64,000 nt of DNA, from positions 744,001-808,000 of the forward strand of contig OY759511.1 in the NCBI GenBank assembly GCA_963662395.1. The letters are read 5' to 3'. The DNA is from JAPOXR01 sp963662395. Lineage in GTDB: Bacteria > Pseudomonadota > Alphaproteobacteria > Rhodobacterales > Rhodobacteraceae. This document shows, piece after piece, positions 20,781 to 30,269 of the stretch. Position 1 is the first letter of the stretch, and each line of letters begins with the position of its first letter. Below the pieces are notes generated by a model that saw only the letters and a list, made by a program, of their open reading frames with translations, was not told the origin of the DNA and made no database searches. Both the position numbers and the translations under genes were made by a program.

Positions 20781-21829
20781 AACGAAAATTGCTGCAGGAG
20801 ATCGATGAATCGGGACCGTTGCCGATTTCCCGGTTCATGAAAGTCTGCCTGCTGGACCGCGAACACGGCTATTATTGCCAGGCAGATCCGATCGGTGCCG
20901 CCGGCTCCTTCACGACCGCCCCGGAAATCAGCCAGATGTTCGGTGAGCTGATCGGCCTGGCCATCGGCCAGGCCTGGCTGGACCAGGGCTCGCCATCGAG
21001 TTTCACCCTGGCCGAGCTTGGCCCTGGCCGGGGAACCATGATGACCGATTTCCTGCGGGCGACGGCCGGGATTCCCGGCTTCAACCAGGCAGCACGGCTG
21101 CACCTGGTCGAGAAGAGCCACGCATTGCGGCAATGGCAGGCCCGCATGCTGGCCTCCCATTCTCCCACCTGGTGCCTTGACATCGACGAGATTCCGGATT
21201 TGCCCCTGTTCCTGGTTGCCAATGAATTCTTCGATGCGCTGCCGATCCGGCAGTTCCGCCGCCGCGATTCCCGCTGGCAGGAAATCATGATCGGATCAGG
21301 CAATGGACAACTCCGTTACGAAGACCGTGACCACCCGGGGTGCCCGGCCCTGGATCGGCGATTCGCCGGTGCTCGGCCGGATGCCATCATCGAGCTTCGC
21401 CCGGAGGCGGAGCGGATCATCGGCCGGATTGCCGATATCATCGCCCGCAATGGCGGCGGTGCCATCATCGTCGATTACGGCGAAGACGGATCGCTCGGCG
21501 ACACGTTCCAGGCGGTCCGGGACCACCTTCCCACCGACCCCCTTGCCGAGCCGGGCGCCGCCGATTTGACCGCCCATGTCGATTTTGCTGCCCTTGCCGG
21601 ATCGGCGGGCGGGGTGGCGGTCACCGGATTGACCACCCAGGGGGATTTCCTGTCGCGGCTGGGCATAGGGCAGCGCGCCCGGTCGCTGTCGAAATCTGCC
21701 GGCGGCGCGTTGCATGAGCACGAGGCGGCGCTGGACAGGCTGATCGGCCCCGATCAGATGGGGCATCTCTTCAAGGTCATCGGCCTCCACCCGCACGGCT
21801 CGGCGCCGCTGCCGGGATTTGCATCATGA
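20768..21829 (+). CDS. SAM-dependent methyltransferase, MidA/NDUFAF7 family
   Basis: This 353-residue protein has the family N-terminus DESGPLPISRFMKVCLLDREHGYY, the SAM-binding loop FTLAELGPGRGTMMTDFLR, FLVANEFFDALPIRQF, and IIVDYGEDGSLGDTFQAVRDH. In mitochondria NDUFAF7 methylates an arginine of complex I subunit NDUFS2; the bacterial role is probably similar protein methylation. I chose ATG 20768, which overlaps the lgt stop; the stop overlaps the start of pgeF (ATGA). Confidence 0.88.
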   Translation: MGELKRKLLQEIDESGPLPISRFMKVCLLDREHGYYCQADPIGAAGSFTTAPEISQMFGELIGLAIGQAWLDQGSPSSFTLAELGPGRGTMMTDFLRATAGIPGFNQAARLHLVEKSHALRQWQARMLASHSPTWCLDIDEIPDLPLFLVANEFFDALPIRQFRRRDSRWQEIMIGSGNGQLRYEDRDHPGCPALDRRFAGARPDAIIELRPEAERIIGRIADIIARNGGGAIIVDYGEDGSLGDTFQAVRDHLPTDPLAEPGAADLTAHVDFAALAGSAGGVAVTGLTTQGDFLSRLGIGQRARSLSKSAGGALHEHEAALDRLIGPDQMGHLFKVIGLHPHGSAPLPGFAS

Positions 21830-22587
21830 CCCTCGATCCGGTCCGGTCCGGTTTGCTGTCCCCGTTGCGGCACGGGTTCTTCACCCGCCAGGGCGGCATC
21901 TCCGAGGGCAGGTTCGCCAGCCTGAATTGCAGTCGAAGCTCGGCCGACCTTCCGGCCAATTGTGCCGAGAACCGGCGGCGGATCGCCGAACATCTCGGTG
22001 TTGAAGGCGAGTTCCTCCTGACCTGCACGCAGCGCCACACCACCGATATCGTGGTGGTTGCCGATCTGCCGCTCCGGGGGCGGCCGATCGCCGACGGGCT
22101 GGTGACGTCGCTCAAGGGGGTAGCGATCGGAATTCTGACCGCCGACTGCCAGCCAATCCTGCTTGCCGACCACCAGGCCGGCGTCATCGGTGCCGTCCAC
22201 GCCGGCTGGTCGGGCACCCTGGGAGGCATCATCGAGAATGCGGTGGCATGCATGGAAGCGTCAGGCGCCGACCGTTCCCGGACCGTGGCCGTCATCGGCC
22301 CGGCCATCAGTCGCCATAACTACGAGGTCCAGGCGGATTTCCGCGAACGCTTCCTTGCCGCCGACCCTTCAAGCAGGCAGTTCTTCCGCGCCGAGCCGGA
22401 CGGACGGCTGACCCTTGATCTTCCCGCCTATGGCCGCTTCCTGCTCGAGGGATCCGGGATCAATCACATCGACAGCCCGGAATTGTGCACCTATGCCGAT
22501 CCGGCGAGGTTCTTTTCCTGCCGGCGGAGCCTTCACCAGTCCGAGGACGGGTTCGGGCTCATGCTGTCGGCGATCCGGCTGGACTGA
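21826..22587 (+). CDS. pgeF: Polyphenol oxidase/purine nucleosidase family protein (YfiH/PgeF)
   Basis: This 253-residue protein matches the YfiH/LACC1 family: HGFFTRQGGISEGRFASLN, the metal-binding TADCQPILLAD and VHAGWSGTLGGI, and late FFSCRRS. Members hydrolyse or phosphorolyse purine nucleosides, and E. coli PgeF has been linked to removing wrong peptidoglycan precursors. The C, H and H metal ligands (C in TADCQP, H in VHAGW, an early H) appear present. It is the last gene of the lgt operon. Confidence 0.87.
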   Translation: MTLDPVRSGLLSPLRHGFFTRQGGISEGRFASLNCSRSSADLPANCAENRRRIAEHLGVEGEFLLTCTQRHTTDIVVVADLPLRGRPIADGLVTSLKGVAIGILTADCQPILLADHQAGVIGAVHAGWSGTLGGIIENAVACMEASGADRSRTVAVIGPAISRHNYEVQADFRERFLAADPSSRQFFRAEPDGRLTLDLPAYGRFLLEGSGINHIDSPELCTYADPARFFSCRRSLHQSEDGFGLMLSAIRLD

Positions 22588-22609
22588 CCGGAGCCGGACC
22601 TGGCCGGCC

Positions 22610-23555
22610 TGCCGGCACCTGGGGCCGGCCGGTGCCCGCAACCTGGCCGGTGCTTGCCATCGGAACGAGAACCGGCTCGATGATCTCGTGCTCCTCGCCC
22701 CCCGGATCGCCCTCGAGGAGCGAATTGAGTTTTCGGCATGGCCCGCCGGCCCCAATGGCGTCTCGGCAACCTCACGGTTGTCAGGCCCGAGCTGAACACG
22801 GCGGCATACGGCATGTCATCATGGCCGATGACCGAGATATCTTCGGGCACCCGTAGCCCTGAACTTGCCAGGCCATGCAACACCCCTGTCGCGGTCTCGT
22901 CATTATGGGCAAAGATGGCCGCAGGAAAGCTCGGCCGCTAGAGGATTGTCCTTGCGGCCTCCAGGCCGAAACCGGTTGAAAGCCGCCCTTCCAGCTTGTG
23001 GTCGTCGGCTGGCGCGATTCCAACGGCCTCCAGGGCCTGGCGAAATCCCCGGTGCCGGCACTCGAAGGGTTTTACCGAGAGTTGACCGCAAACCTCGGCA
23101 ATCCGCTCGTGGCCCAGCCTGGTCAAATGCTCGGCCGCCAGCCCCCCCCGGCTCGTCATCGATCCTGACCACCGGCACGGTAATGCGCCGGTGTCCGTTG
23201 CGCGATACCAGCGGGGGACCGCTGTATGTCACCGTGCTTTCATTCGGCAGCAGGTTCGTTTGCTCCGCCTCCGACGTATCTCCGATCAGCAGGACGTAGC
23301 CGTTTTCACGCGCCTCTTCCTCGATTCCCCTGAAGAACTCGGCAAGAAAGGCGTTCATGATGTCGGAAACCAGGACCAGCAATGTCTTGCTCCGGCCGGT
23401 CCGAAGCTCTGCGGCGGTCTGGTTGACCCGGTACCCGGTTTTTCTGACGGCTTCGAAAACCAGCTCCCTCGTTCGCGGCCGGACATCATCCGGGCCGGCA
23501 AGCGCCCGCGACACGCTGGCCACGGAGAGCCCGGCACAATGACCAATTCTGCTCC
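22610..23555 (-). pseudogene. LacI-family transcriptional regulator, multiple frameshifts
   Basis: Fragments in three frames align in order with a LacI regulator: the helix-turn-helix LSVASVSRALAGPDDVRPRT and YRVNQTAAELRTGRSKTLLVLVSD (about 23380-23540), the middle LTRLGHERIAEVCGQL (23100), the C-terminal GLRVPEDISVIGHDDMPYAAVF (about 22800-22870), and EHEIIEPVLVPMASTG (22650). At least three frameshifts separate them, and the first residues are missing. Its natural targets would have been the adjacent sugar transporter genes, which are also broken. Confidence 0.8.
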
Positions 23556-23717
23556 GGGCAGTTCCCTGAGGAAGTACTCCCGGTCCATCGGGCGGCCCTC
23601 GCCCCCGCGAATGTCAAAACGGGAGGCCAGCTCGGCAAGGGTCGCCTGGCTGAACAACTCCTCGATGCTCCGAAAATGCTGATCGAGCAACGGCTTGGGT
23701 TTGCGGATCCCTGGCAT
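23538..23717 (-). pseudogene. N-terminal fragment of a hydroxyacid dehydrogenase-like protein
   Basis: About 60 residues (MPGIRKPKPLLDQHFRSIEE and later PMDREYFLRELPGAELVIV) look like the N-terminal substrate domain of a D-2-hydroxyacid dehydrogenase. The sequence then runs directly into the LacI remnant, so the NAD-binding and catalytic parts have been deleted. Placement between a sugar permease and a regulator suggests a former sugar-acid catabolic operon. The family assignment rests on this short segment only. Confidence 0.45.
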
Positions 23718-23729
23718 CGCCGTCGCCCA

Positions 23730-24550
23730 ATTTCACCGTACCCTGGGTCATCCCGCGCACGAAATGCCGCTGGAATACCAGGAACAGAAGAACAACCGGC
23801 AGCGCCATGATGACGGTTCCGGATGACAGGCCGGTCACGTCCCTGGTCATGATCCCCTGGAAATTCAGGAGGCCGACCGACAGGGCTCGCATGTCGTCGC
23901 TGGGCAGCAACCTCAACAGGAGATCGTTCCGGCTCCAGGGGAATTCCGGCAATGCGGTGGTCACGATTGCCGGTTTGGCAATCGGCATGACCACCCGACG
24001 GTAGGTCTGAAACTCGGTTGCTCCATCAATTCTTGCCGCTTCGTGGAGCGCCTTGGGAACGCTGGCGAAATACGACGAGAACATGAAGACCGATACCGCC
24101 AGGGCAAGGTCGGCAAGGATCACCCCCGGATGCGTGTTTGCCAGCCCGACCGAGCGAACGATCGAGTAGAGCGGAAGAATGATGGCGGTGACGGGAATCA
24201 TCAGCTCGACCAGGAACAGCGCCTGGACGAGAGCCTTTCCCGGGTATTTCATGAAGACGGGGGCATACGCGGCAAGGGAAGCAATACCGATCATGACCAC
24301 CGCGTCCACGGTCGGGATGATGACGGTATTGAGGAAGTAACGGTTGAACTTCCCCTCGGCCCAGACCCTGAAATAATGCTCGAGGGCCACGTCCAGCGGC
24401 GGATACCAGGGTGAGTTGACCAACTCTGTCGTGGGCTTCAGCGAGGAAAAGACCGTCAGGATCAGCGGGCGAGGCCATGATGACCGCAATGGCCCCGAGA
24501 ATGAAGATCGGGGAATAGCGCCCGATCACCCCACCCCTCCTGCCGGTTCT
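23730..24550 (-). pseudogene. Sugar ABC transporter permease, MalG/UgpE-like, frameshifted
   Basis: The main frame (24489 down to about 23730) has several membrane segments and the permease EAA loop ALHEAARIDGATEFQTYRRVVMPIAKPAI, typical of MalG-type sugar importers. The true N-terminus GRYSPIFILGAIAVIMAS lies in another frame at about 24475-24530, so a frameshift separates it from PLILTVFSSLKPTTEL. The region around ALPEFPWSRNDLLLRLL also appears to lack residues compared with the family (usually a FEFLWAWND-like loop). It therefore cannot make a normal permease. Confidence 0.8.
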
Positions 24551-24800
24551 GGAGTTGCATGTAGATGATCGTCGCAAGGCTCACGATGACGAGCAGCGCC
24601 ACACCGATGGCGGCCCCGTAGCCATAGTCGTTCTCCAACACCCCGCGCTTGTACATGCAGGTGGACAGGATTTCGCTGAAACGGATCGGACCTCCCTGCG
24701 TGGTGGCTCAGACGATATCGAACACCTCGAATGACCGGGTCGGGGTCAGGATGAACACCACCGCGGTCACCGGTCGCAGGGCCGGCAGGGAGTTCAGCCG
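24545..24800 (-). pseudogene. Sugar ABC transporter permease, MalF/UgpA-like, C-terminal fragment
   Basis: Only the last roughly 85 residues remain: VTAVVFILTPTRSFEVFDIV, then an in-frame TGA at 24708-24710 where the family has Trp (FDIVWATTQGGP), then ATTQGGPIRFSEIL and MYKRGVLENDYGYGAA with a final membrane segment. It would have paired with the MalG-like permease immediately downstream. The substrate-binding protein and ATPase genes are not present in the window. Confidence 0.75.
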
Positions 24801-24900
24801 ATGCGCCGGGCATTCATGCAATTTCCTCTCGTCAAATTCGACGAGGCTGGTAAGTCGGTCAGGAAGGTCTTTTTTTCGGCGGGCTGTCAAGGAGGGGTGA

Positions 24901-26043
24901 ATGCTGCATTTTACACCGGGGGAATTTGCCAGGCGGAGGGAGTTGCTGAGCGCGGAGCTTGAACGGCGCGGGCTCGACGGGCTGCTCTGTTTCTCGCAGG
25001 AGAGCCAGTACTGGCTGACCGGGTATGACACCTTCGGGTTCTGCTTCTTCCAGTGCCTGGTCGTCACCGCTGAAAGCCGGGCTCTGCTGACCAGGTCGGC
25101 CGACCGGCTTCAGGCCATGATCACCTCCAATATCGAGGACATCCGGATCTGGGTGGATGGCGAAGGCAATCCGGCCGAGGATCTGGCCGGGCTGGTGCAG
25201 GAGATGGGTCTTGCCGGAAAACGCCTTGGCATCGAGACCGACACGCATGGCCTGACGGCCAGCAACTATATCCGCCTCACCGAGGCATTTCGCGGCGTGG
25301 CCAGCCTGGTCGAGGCCTCGGACATCGTATCCGGGCTGCGGCTGATCAAGTCCGCCGAAGAGCTTGCCCATGTCCGGCGGGCTGCTCAACTTGCCGACGA
25401 TGCCCTGGTTGCCGCTCTCGAACTGGTCGGACCGGGCGCCGATGAGGGCAGAATCCTGGCTGCCATGCAGGGGGCCATCTTTGCAGGTGGCGGAGATTAT
25501 CCCGGGAACGAGTTCATCATCGGCTCCGGCAGGAATGCACTGCTCGTCCGCTATGCGGCCGGGACCAGGAAACTCTCGACCAATGACCAGTTGACGCTGG
25601 AATGGGCCGGTGCCTACCGGCATTACCACGCCGCATTGCTGCGAACGATTGTCATCGGGGAATTGCGGCCGCTGCATGCATCGATGCACAGCGCGGTCAC
25701 CGACGCATTGCTGGCTTGTGAATCCCTGGTTCGGCCGGGCACGGCCATGCATGAGGTTTTTGACACCCACGCCGACATCCTGGACCAGGCCGGCTTCATG
25801 GACAGCCGGCTCAACGCCTGCGGCTATTCCCTGGGCGCCAGGTTCACACCCAGCTGGATGGAGCGCGAAATGTTCCGGCCCGGTGCCGACACGGTGATGG
25901 AGGCCGGAATGGTGTTCTTCATTCACATCATCCTGGTCGATGACGACACCGGGACGGCGATGACAACGGGGCGAACCTCGATCGTGGCCGAAGGCGGGCC
26001 GGAGTGCCTGTCGCGTCACGACCTCGACATGATCAGGCGCTGA
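24901..26043 (+). CDS. M24 family (creatinase/ectoine-hydrolase-like) protein
   Basis: This 380-residue protein has the two-domain layout of creatinase/prolidase: an N-terminal domain (FCFSQESQYWLTGYDTFGF, residues about 30-50) and a C-terminal pita-bread domain from about residue 150 (RLIKSAEELAHVRRAA). The usual metal ligands are not seen: the D.G...D block reads TLEWAGAYRHYHAALLRT, the His position is CGYSLGARF, and the Glu position is MVFFIHI. That fits the metal-free creatinase/DoeA-like branch, which hydrolyses C-N bonds in small osmolytes. The BCCT osmolyte transporter just downstream supports this, but the substrate is inferred. Confidence 0.75.
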   Translation: MLHFTPGEFARRRELLSAELERRGLDGLLCFSQESQYWLTGYDTFGFCFFQCLVVTAESRALLTRSADRLQAMITSNIEDIRIWVDGEGNPAEDLAGLVQEMGLAGKRLGIETDTHGLTASNYIRLTEAFRGVASLVEASDIVSGLRLIKSAEELAHVRRAAQLADDALVAALELVGPGADEGRILAAMQGAIFAGGGDYPGNEFIIGSGRNALLVRYAAGTRKLSTNDQLTLEWAGAYRHYHAALLRTIVIGELRPLHASMHSAVTDALLACESLVRPGTAMHEVFDTHADILDQAGFMDSRLNACGYSLGARFTPSWMEREMFRPGADTVMEAGMVFFIHIILVDDDTGTAMTTGRTSIVAEGGPECLSRHDLDMIRR

Positions 26044-26245
26044 CCTTCCCTCCCGGCAGCCCTTCGGCACCCTGCCTCGTGCCGCGACAATACACCTGGC
26101 AGAGACCGCCGCGCCCGGCTGGCGGAACAGTGCAGTTGTCATTTGTCGACAATTCTATATCATCATCCGAATTCTGACGGGGAATGCTGGATGCGATGTG
26201 ATCTGGTCCCGCGCCCCTGAGGCCAGTTTCACGGGGAGAATGTCT

Positions 26246-27940
26246 ATGTCATCACACGCAACAATGAGAGACAAGCTGATCGCCAAGACCGGCATGTTCA
26301 CCGGGCTACATCCGGGGATGGGCATGGCTGCCAAGATCATGGTGGCGGTCTTCGTGATATTCACGATCATCAATGTCGATTTCGCCAATTCGGTGTATTC
26401 CACCTTGCGGGGATGGGTCGAGAGCGGCCTGAGCTGGTACTACATATCTGCCGTCACCGTTCTGTTTGGTGTTTGTCTTTTCCTCATGTTTTCGAAATGG
26501 GGCAGCCTGCGTCTCGGAGATGACGACAGCCGGCCCGAATTCTCGAATTTCTCGTGGTTTGCCATGCTGTTTTCAGCTGGTGTCGGAATTGGAATCCTGT
26601 TTTTCGGCGTTGCCGAGCCGGTATTCTACTTCGACAATTCAGGGGCCTTCGGATACCCGAACAATCCGCATGCCGACATGCAGGGCCATGGTGACATGAC
26701 CATCCTGCGGGCTGTCGATGCCATGCGGGTCACCTTCTTCCACTGGGGATTTCATGGATGGGCAGTCTACGTGGTTGTCGGCCTGTGTCTTGCCTATTTC
26801 GGATTTCGCAAGAAGCTTCCGCTGACACTCCGATCCTCGCTCTATCCGCTGATCGGCAACCGGATCTACGGCCCGATCGGGCATACCGTCGACTTGCTGG
26901 CAGTGTTCGGCACCGTCTTCGGCGTGGCGACCTCGCTCGGCCTCGGTGTCAGCCAGATGGCAACCGGCCTCAACGTGCTGTTTGGAATCAGCGATGGGAT
27001 CACGACCAAGCTGATCCTGATCCTGGTGATTTCGATCATCGCCACATTGTCAGCCGTATCCGGGGTGGGTAACGGGATCCGGATCATTTCCGAATGGAAC
27101 ATCTGGCTCTCGATTGTCCTCCTGGCCATTTTCGTCGCTGTCGGACCATTCACCTGGTTGATGAGTTTCTTCGTAACCGCCTTTGGCGATTACCTGTGGA
27201 ACGTCATTCCCATGGGATTCTGGACGGCGAATGAAGGGCCCGAAGTCGCCTGGCAAGGCGGCTGGACCATCTTCTACTGGGGATGGTGGATCTCTTGGGC
27301 ACCCTTTGTCGGCATGTTCATTGCCCGGATTTCCCGCGGCAGGACAATCCGGGAGTTCATGGTCGGGGTCATGTTCGTTCCGACCACGATCGCCTTCTTC
27401 TGGATTTGCATGTTCGGCGGAAACGCCATCTGGCAGGAACTCAACTCTGCTGGCGGTCCGGCGTCCGAGGGTGGCGCAATGGTCATCGAAACGGTTCGCG
27501 GCTGGGATCTGCCTGGTGCGCTGTACACGACCATCGGCAATCTCGGCACCACGTCATGGATCGGCGACATCGGCTGGATCAGCTGGCCGGCCTCCGCCCT
27601 GGCAACGTTGCTGCTCGCATCCTGGTTCATCACGTCGTCCGACTCCGGTACGCTCGTGATCACCACCATGCTGTCCATGGGCGATGACAACCCGCCACGC
27701 ATATTCCGGATCATCTGGGGAATGGGTGAAGGATTTGTTGCCGGAGTTCTGTTGCTTGCCGGTGGACTTGGTGCCCTGCAGACGGCGTCGATTGCTGCCG
27801 GTTTCCCGATCTCCATCCTGTTGATCCTGATGGCCTGGGGGTTGGTGAAATCACTGATGGATGATCCAAGCGCGGCTGCTCCACCCGAGGAAACCGTCGC
27901 TCCTGACGGCACTCGGATCAGTCAGGAACTGCACGCCTGA
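26246..27940 (+). CDS. BCCT-family betaine/carnitine/choline-type transporter
   Basis: This 564-residue membrane protein has about 12 hydrophobic segments and the BCCT hallmarks GVGIGILFFGVAEPVFYF (about residue 115) and the aromatic block IFYWGWWISWAPFVGMFIAR. BCCT carriers import quaternary ammonium osmolytes driven by Na+ or H+. I chose ATG 26246, 8 bp after a GGGGAG ribosome site; an ATG at 26240 lies too close to it. Substrate cannot be read from sequence. Upstream lies the M24 hydrolase; a strong terminator follows at 27974. Confidence 0.9.
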   Translation: MSSHATMRDKLIAKTGMFTGLHPGMGMAAKIMVAVFVIFTIINVDFANSVYSTLRGWVESGLSWYYISAVTVLFGVCLFLMFSKWGSLRLGDDDSRPEFSNFSWFAMLFSAGVGIGILFFGVAEPVFYFDNSGAFGYPNNPHADMQGHGDMTILRAVDAMRVTFFHWGFHGWAVYVVVGLCLAYFGFRKKLPLTLRSSLYPLIGNRIYGPIGHTVDLLAVFGTVFGVATSLGLGVSQMATGLNVLFGISDGITTKLILILVISIIATLSAVSGVGNGIRIISEWNIWLSIVLLAIFVAVGPFTWLMSFFVTAFGDYLWNVIPMGFWTANEGPEVAWQGGWTIFYWGWWISWAPFVGMFIARISRGRTIREFMVGVMFVPTTIAFFWICMFGGNAIWQELNSAGGPASEGGAMVIETVRGWDLPGALYTTIGNLGTTSWIGDIGWISWPASALATLLLASWFITSSDSGTLVITTMLSMGDDNPPRIFRIIWGMGEGFVAGVLLLAGGLGALQTASIAAGFPISILLILMAWGLVKSLMDDPSAAAPPEETVAPDGTRISQELHA

Positions 27941-27973
27941 GCGACAGCCTGACGGCAACTGCACATGAACATG

Positions 27974-28010
27974 TCGCCGGCGCATCACGGATGCGCCGGC
28001 GATACTTTTT
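27974..28010 (+). terminator. Rho-independent terminator after the BCCT gene
   Basis: A perfect 13-bp stem (TCGCCGGCGCATC at 27974-27986 and its complement at 27990-28002) closes a 3-base loop and is followed by TACTTTTT. It lies 34 bp after the stop codon of the transporter gene. Confidence 0.9.
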
Positions 28011-28248
28011 CTGGCATCCCGTCATTCCGGATTGGCCCGGATCTGTTCGGGCACCGGCTTGCCCGACCATCCCGCAAGGCAGGATTTCGTCCAGGCCCGC
28101 CTGCCGTCGCATGAATTCTGCCGGATGCGCGGAGTTGCGTTGAAACCGCGGCAATTGCCGGGTAACCGGCACATGGGGCCGGGAGCTCGGTCAGGGAATT
28201 GAAACCGCTGCCGACCCGGATGAGATCGCTCAGAGGGGGTGGCAGAAG

Positions 28249-29196
28249 ATGCCAGGGTCACCACACACGCAGCTTGCCATCATCGGGTCCGGTCCTGCCG
28301 GCTACACGGCGGCCATCTACGGTGCGAGGGCCATGCTGAACCCGAGGCTGTTCCAGGGAATTCAGCCCGGTGGCCAGCTGACCATTACCACCGAGGTCGA
28401 GAACTGGCCGGGCGATTCCGTGGTTCAGGGCCCCGATCTCATGCTCAGGATGGAGGAGCACGCCCGGTCGGTCGGGGTCGAGATCATTTCGGACCATATT
28501 GCCGACATCGATCTGTCAGTGCGCCCGTTTTCAATCACCGGCGATGGCGGTACGCGCTTCACTGCCGACGCGGTGATACTAGCTACCGGTGCCCAGGCCA
28601 GGTGGCTGGGCCTGCCTTCCGAAGACAGGTTCAAGGGCTTCGGGGTGTCGGCCTGCGCTACCTGTGACGGGTTCTTCTTTCGAGGCCGTCCGGTCGTGGT
28701 CGTTGGTGGCGGCAACACCGCGGCCGAGGAAGCAATCTTCCTGACCAACTTCGCCTCCCGGGTCACGCTGATTCACCGGCGGGACAGCCTGCGCTCCGAC
28801 AAGGTCCTGCAGCAACGACTGTTTGGCAACAGCAAGATCGAATTCTGCTGGAACAGCGTCGTCACCGAGATCGAGGGCGCCGACAATCCGAAGGGGGTCA
28901 CGGGAGTGCGCGTGTCCAATGTCATGACCGGCCAGGAGCAGGGGATCGAGTGTGATGGTGTCTTTGTCGCCATCGGGCACAATCCCGCCTCGCAACTGGT
29001 GGCGGACCAGCTGGAGACCCGTGATGGCGGCTATGTCGTCACCGAGGCCGGCTCGACCAGGACATCGGTGCCAGGCGTATTCGCCGCCGGCGACCTGACG
29101 GACAATGTCTACAGGCAGGCGGTCACCTCGGCCGGCATGGGATGCATGGCAGCCCTGGATGCCGAGAAATTCCTCTCGGAGCAGTCAGCAGGCTGA
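28249..29196 (+). CDS. trxB: Thioredoxin-disulfide reductase
   Basis: This 315-residue flavoenzyme passes electrons from NADPH to thioredoxin. It has the FAD-binding IIGSGPAGYTAAIYGARA (about residues 10-27), the redox-active ACATC motif (CATC, about residues 138-141), the NADPH-binding VVVVGGGNTAAEEA, and the late FAD motif GVFAAGDLTD. The length is standard. It is preceded by about 300 bp without a gene, following the terminator of the transporter gene. Confidence 0.94.
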   Translation: MPGSPHTQLAIIGSGPAGYTAAIYGARAMLNPRLFQGIQPGGQLTITTEVENWPGDSVVQGPDLMLRMEEHARSVGVEIISDHIADIDLSVRPFSITGDGGTRFTADAVILATGAQARWLGLPSEDRFKGFGVSACATCDGFFFRGRPVVVVGGGNTAAEEAIFLTNFASRVTLIHRRDSLRSDKVLQQRLFGNSKIEFCWNSVVTEIEGADNPKGVTGVRVSNVMTGQEQGIECDGVFVAIGHNPASQLVADQLETRDGGYVVTEAGSTRTSVPGVFAAGDLTDNVYRQAVTSAGMGCMAALDAEKFLSEQSAG

Positions 29197-29204
29197 CGCG
29201 TTGC

Positions 29205-29530
29205 TGCAACGTCCGAGTTCAAGTCGGGTATTGGCTCCGGAGTCACCACAAATGGTAAGGAACCTTCGTCGTCCCTTGCGACACGAGGGCGGCCACAGTT
29301 GAGCAGGATCAACAACGCATCCCCCCGTACGGAGCCTGCACCGTTTGCCCACTCTGCTTGCTGTCTTGCCATTTCAAGCTCAGCCTCGGGCCGAACTTGT
29401 CAGTGAGCGAGACGCCGGCATACCCGTCATCGCGCCGACAACGGATGGCATCGGCTGACCGCCATTGAAGTCATCTGGCGACCAGATCAAGCGATGCAGA
29501 TCGACTTCATCCTCCGACAATCCGAGCGCA
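29205..29530 (-). pseudogene. Degenerate coding stretch following the unknown gene at 29532
   Basis: On the minus strand, protein-like segments occur in successive frames: NALGLSEDEVDLHRLIWSPDDF (about 29430-29500), RDDGYAGVSLTDKFGPRLSLK (about 29370-29435) and RDDEGSLPFVVTPEPIPD (about 29235-29290). Together they look like one small gene broken by frameshifts. It is probably the partner of the gene immediately upstream (29532-29990). I cannot name the family. Confidence 0.4.
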
Positions 29531-29531
29531 T

Positions 29532-29990
29532 TCACTTCCAAGGAATTCTCGGCAAACAACTGTGAAGAGGTTCCATGATTGGCTCTTCGTCCGCACTTGC
29601 AGAGTATTCTGAGTTCAAGGCAATGAACGAGTAGGTTCCATCGCCATGGACCGTCAGGTCCACACTCGCGTCTTGGTCAGGCCATGAGAACGAAAGTGTA
29701 CCTTCGAAATCCAGACCAATCGATGGCCGCCGCGGGATTCTCTCCAGTGCCAGTTTCCAGAACATCTGAAGCGCAAAGCACTTGGCATCAATCTCCGGAG
29801 CATGGCTGCCTGGACTTTTCCATCCATCCGAATATCCGGACAGAATTTCAATTCCATCCACCAGATCACGGTACCAATCCGGCAACTGTCCGGATGAAAC
29901 GTCAGCAGCCCGGCGATCCGGCTCAGCACTGTTGCGCACTCGCAATGCCGGTGAGGCCTGCGACCAGCCATCCTCCCGGGTAGCCGACAC
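29532..29990 (-). CDS. Conserved-looking protein of unknown function
   Basis: The protein (up to 152 residues) has a convincing globular core: LPDWYRDLVDGIEILSGYSD, FWKLALERIPRRPSIGLDFE and GTLSFSWPDQDASVDLTVHG, with a final GTYSFIALN strand. The pattern (Trp-rich loop, then alternating beta strands) recalls small accessory proteins that occur as two-gene pairs in islands; the presumed second gene is broken just downstream. The start is unclear, and the N-terminal 30 residues may not be native. I know no function. Confidence 0.5.
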   Translation of the reverse strand: MSATREDGWSQASPALRVRNSAEPDRRAADVSSGQLPDWYRDLVDGIEILSGYSDGWKSPGSHAPEIDAKCFALQMFWKLALERIPRRPSIGLDFEGTLSFSWPDQDASVDLTVHGDGTYSFIALNSEYSASADEEPIMEPLHSCLPRIPWK

Positions 29991-30269
29991 CAGCCGTTGC
30001 CGGTAGAATTTGGCAGGTGACCGGACCCATTCCTTCCATCACACGAATGCCTGCAATCGATCGGGTCCCGCCTCCGACACCTCCACTTGCAATTCCTCGA
30101 CCACGAGGCGAACAGATTCTGTGGAAGGTTGAGCGGCCAAAGGCAGTTTTCCCAGGAGCCTGTCGAAATACCAGCATTGAAAGCGGTGTCCATGACGTCT
30201 GAATGCCCGGACATCGGCTCCGGGTCGGATTTGACCGCCGGCCGGTCCTGCCGGCAATTCTGCTTGCCG

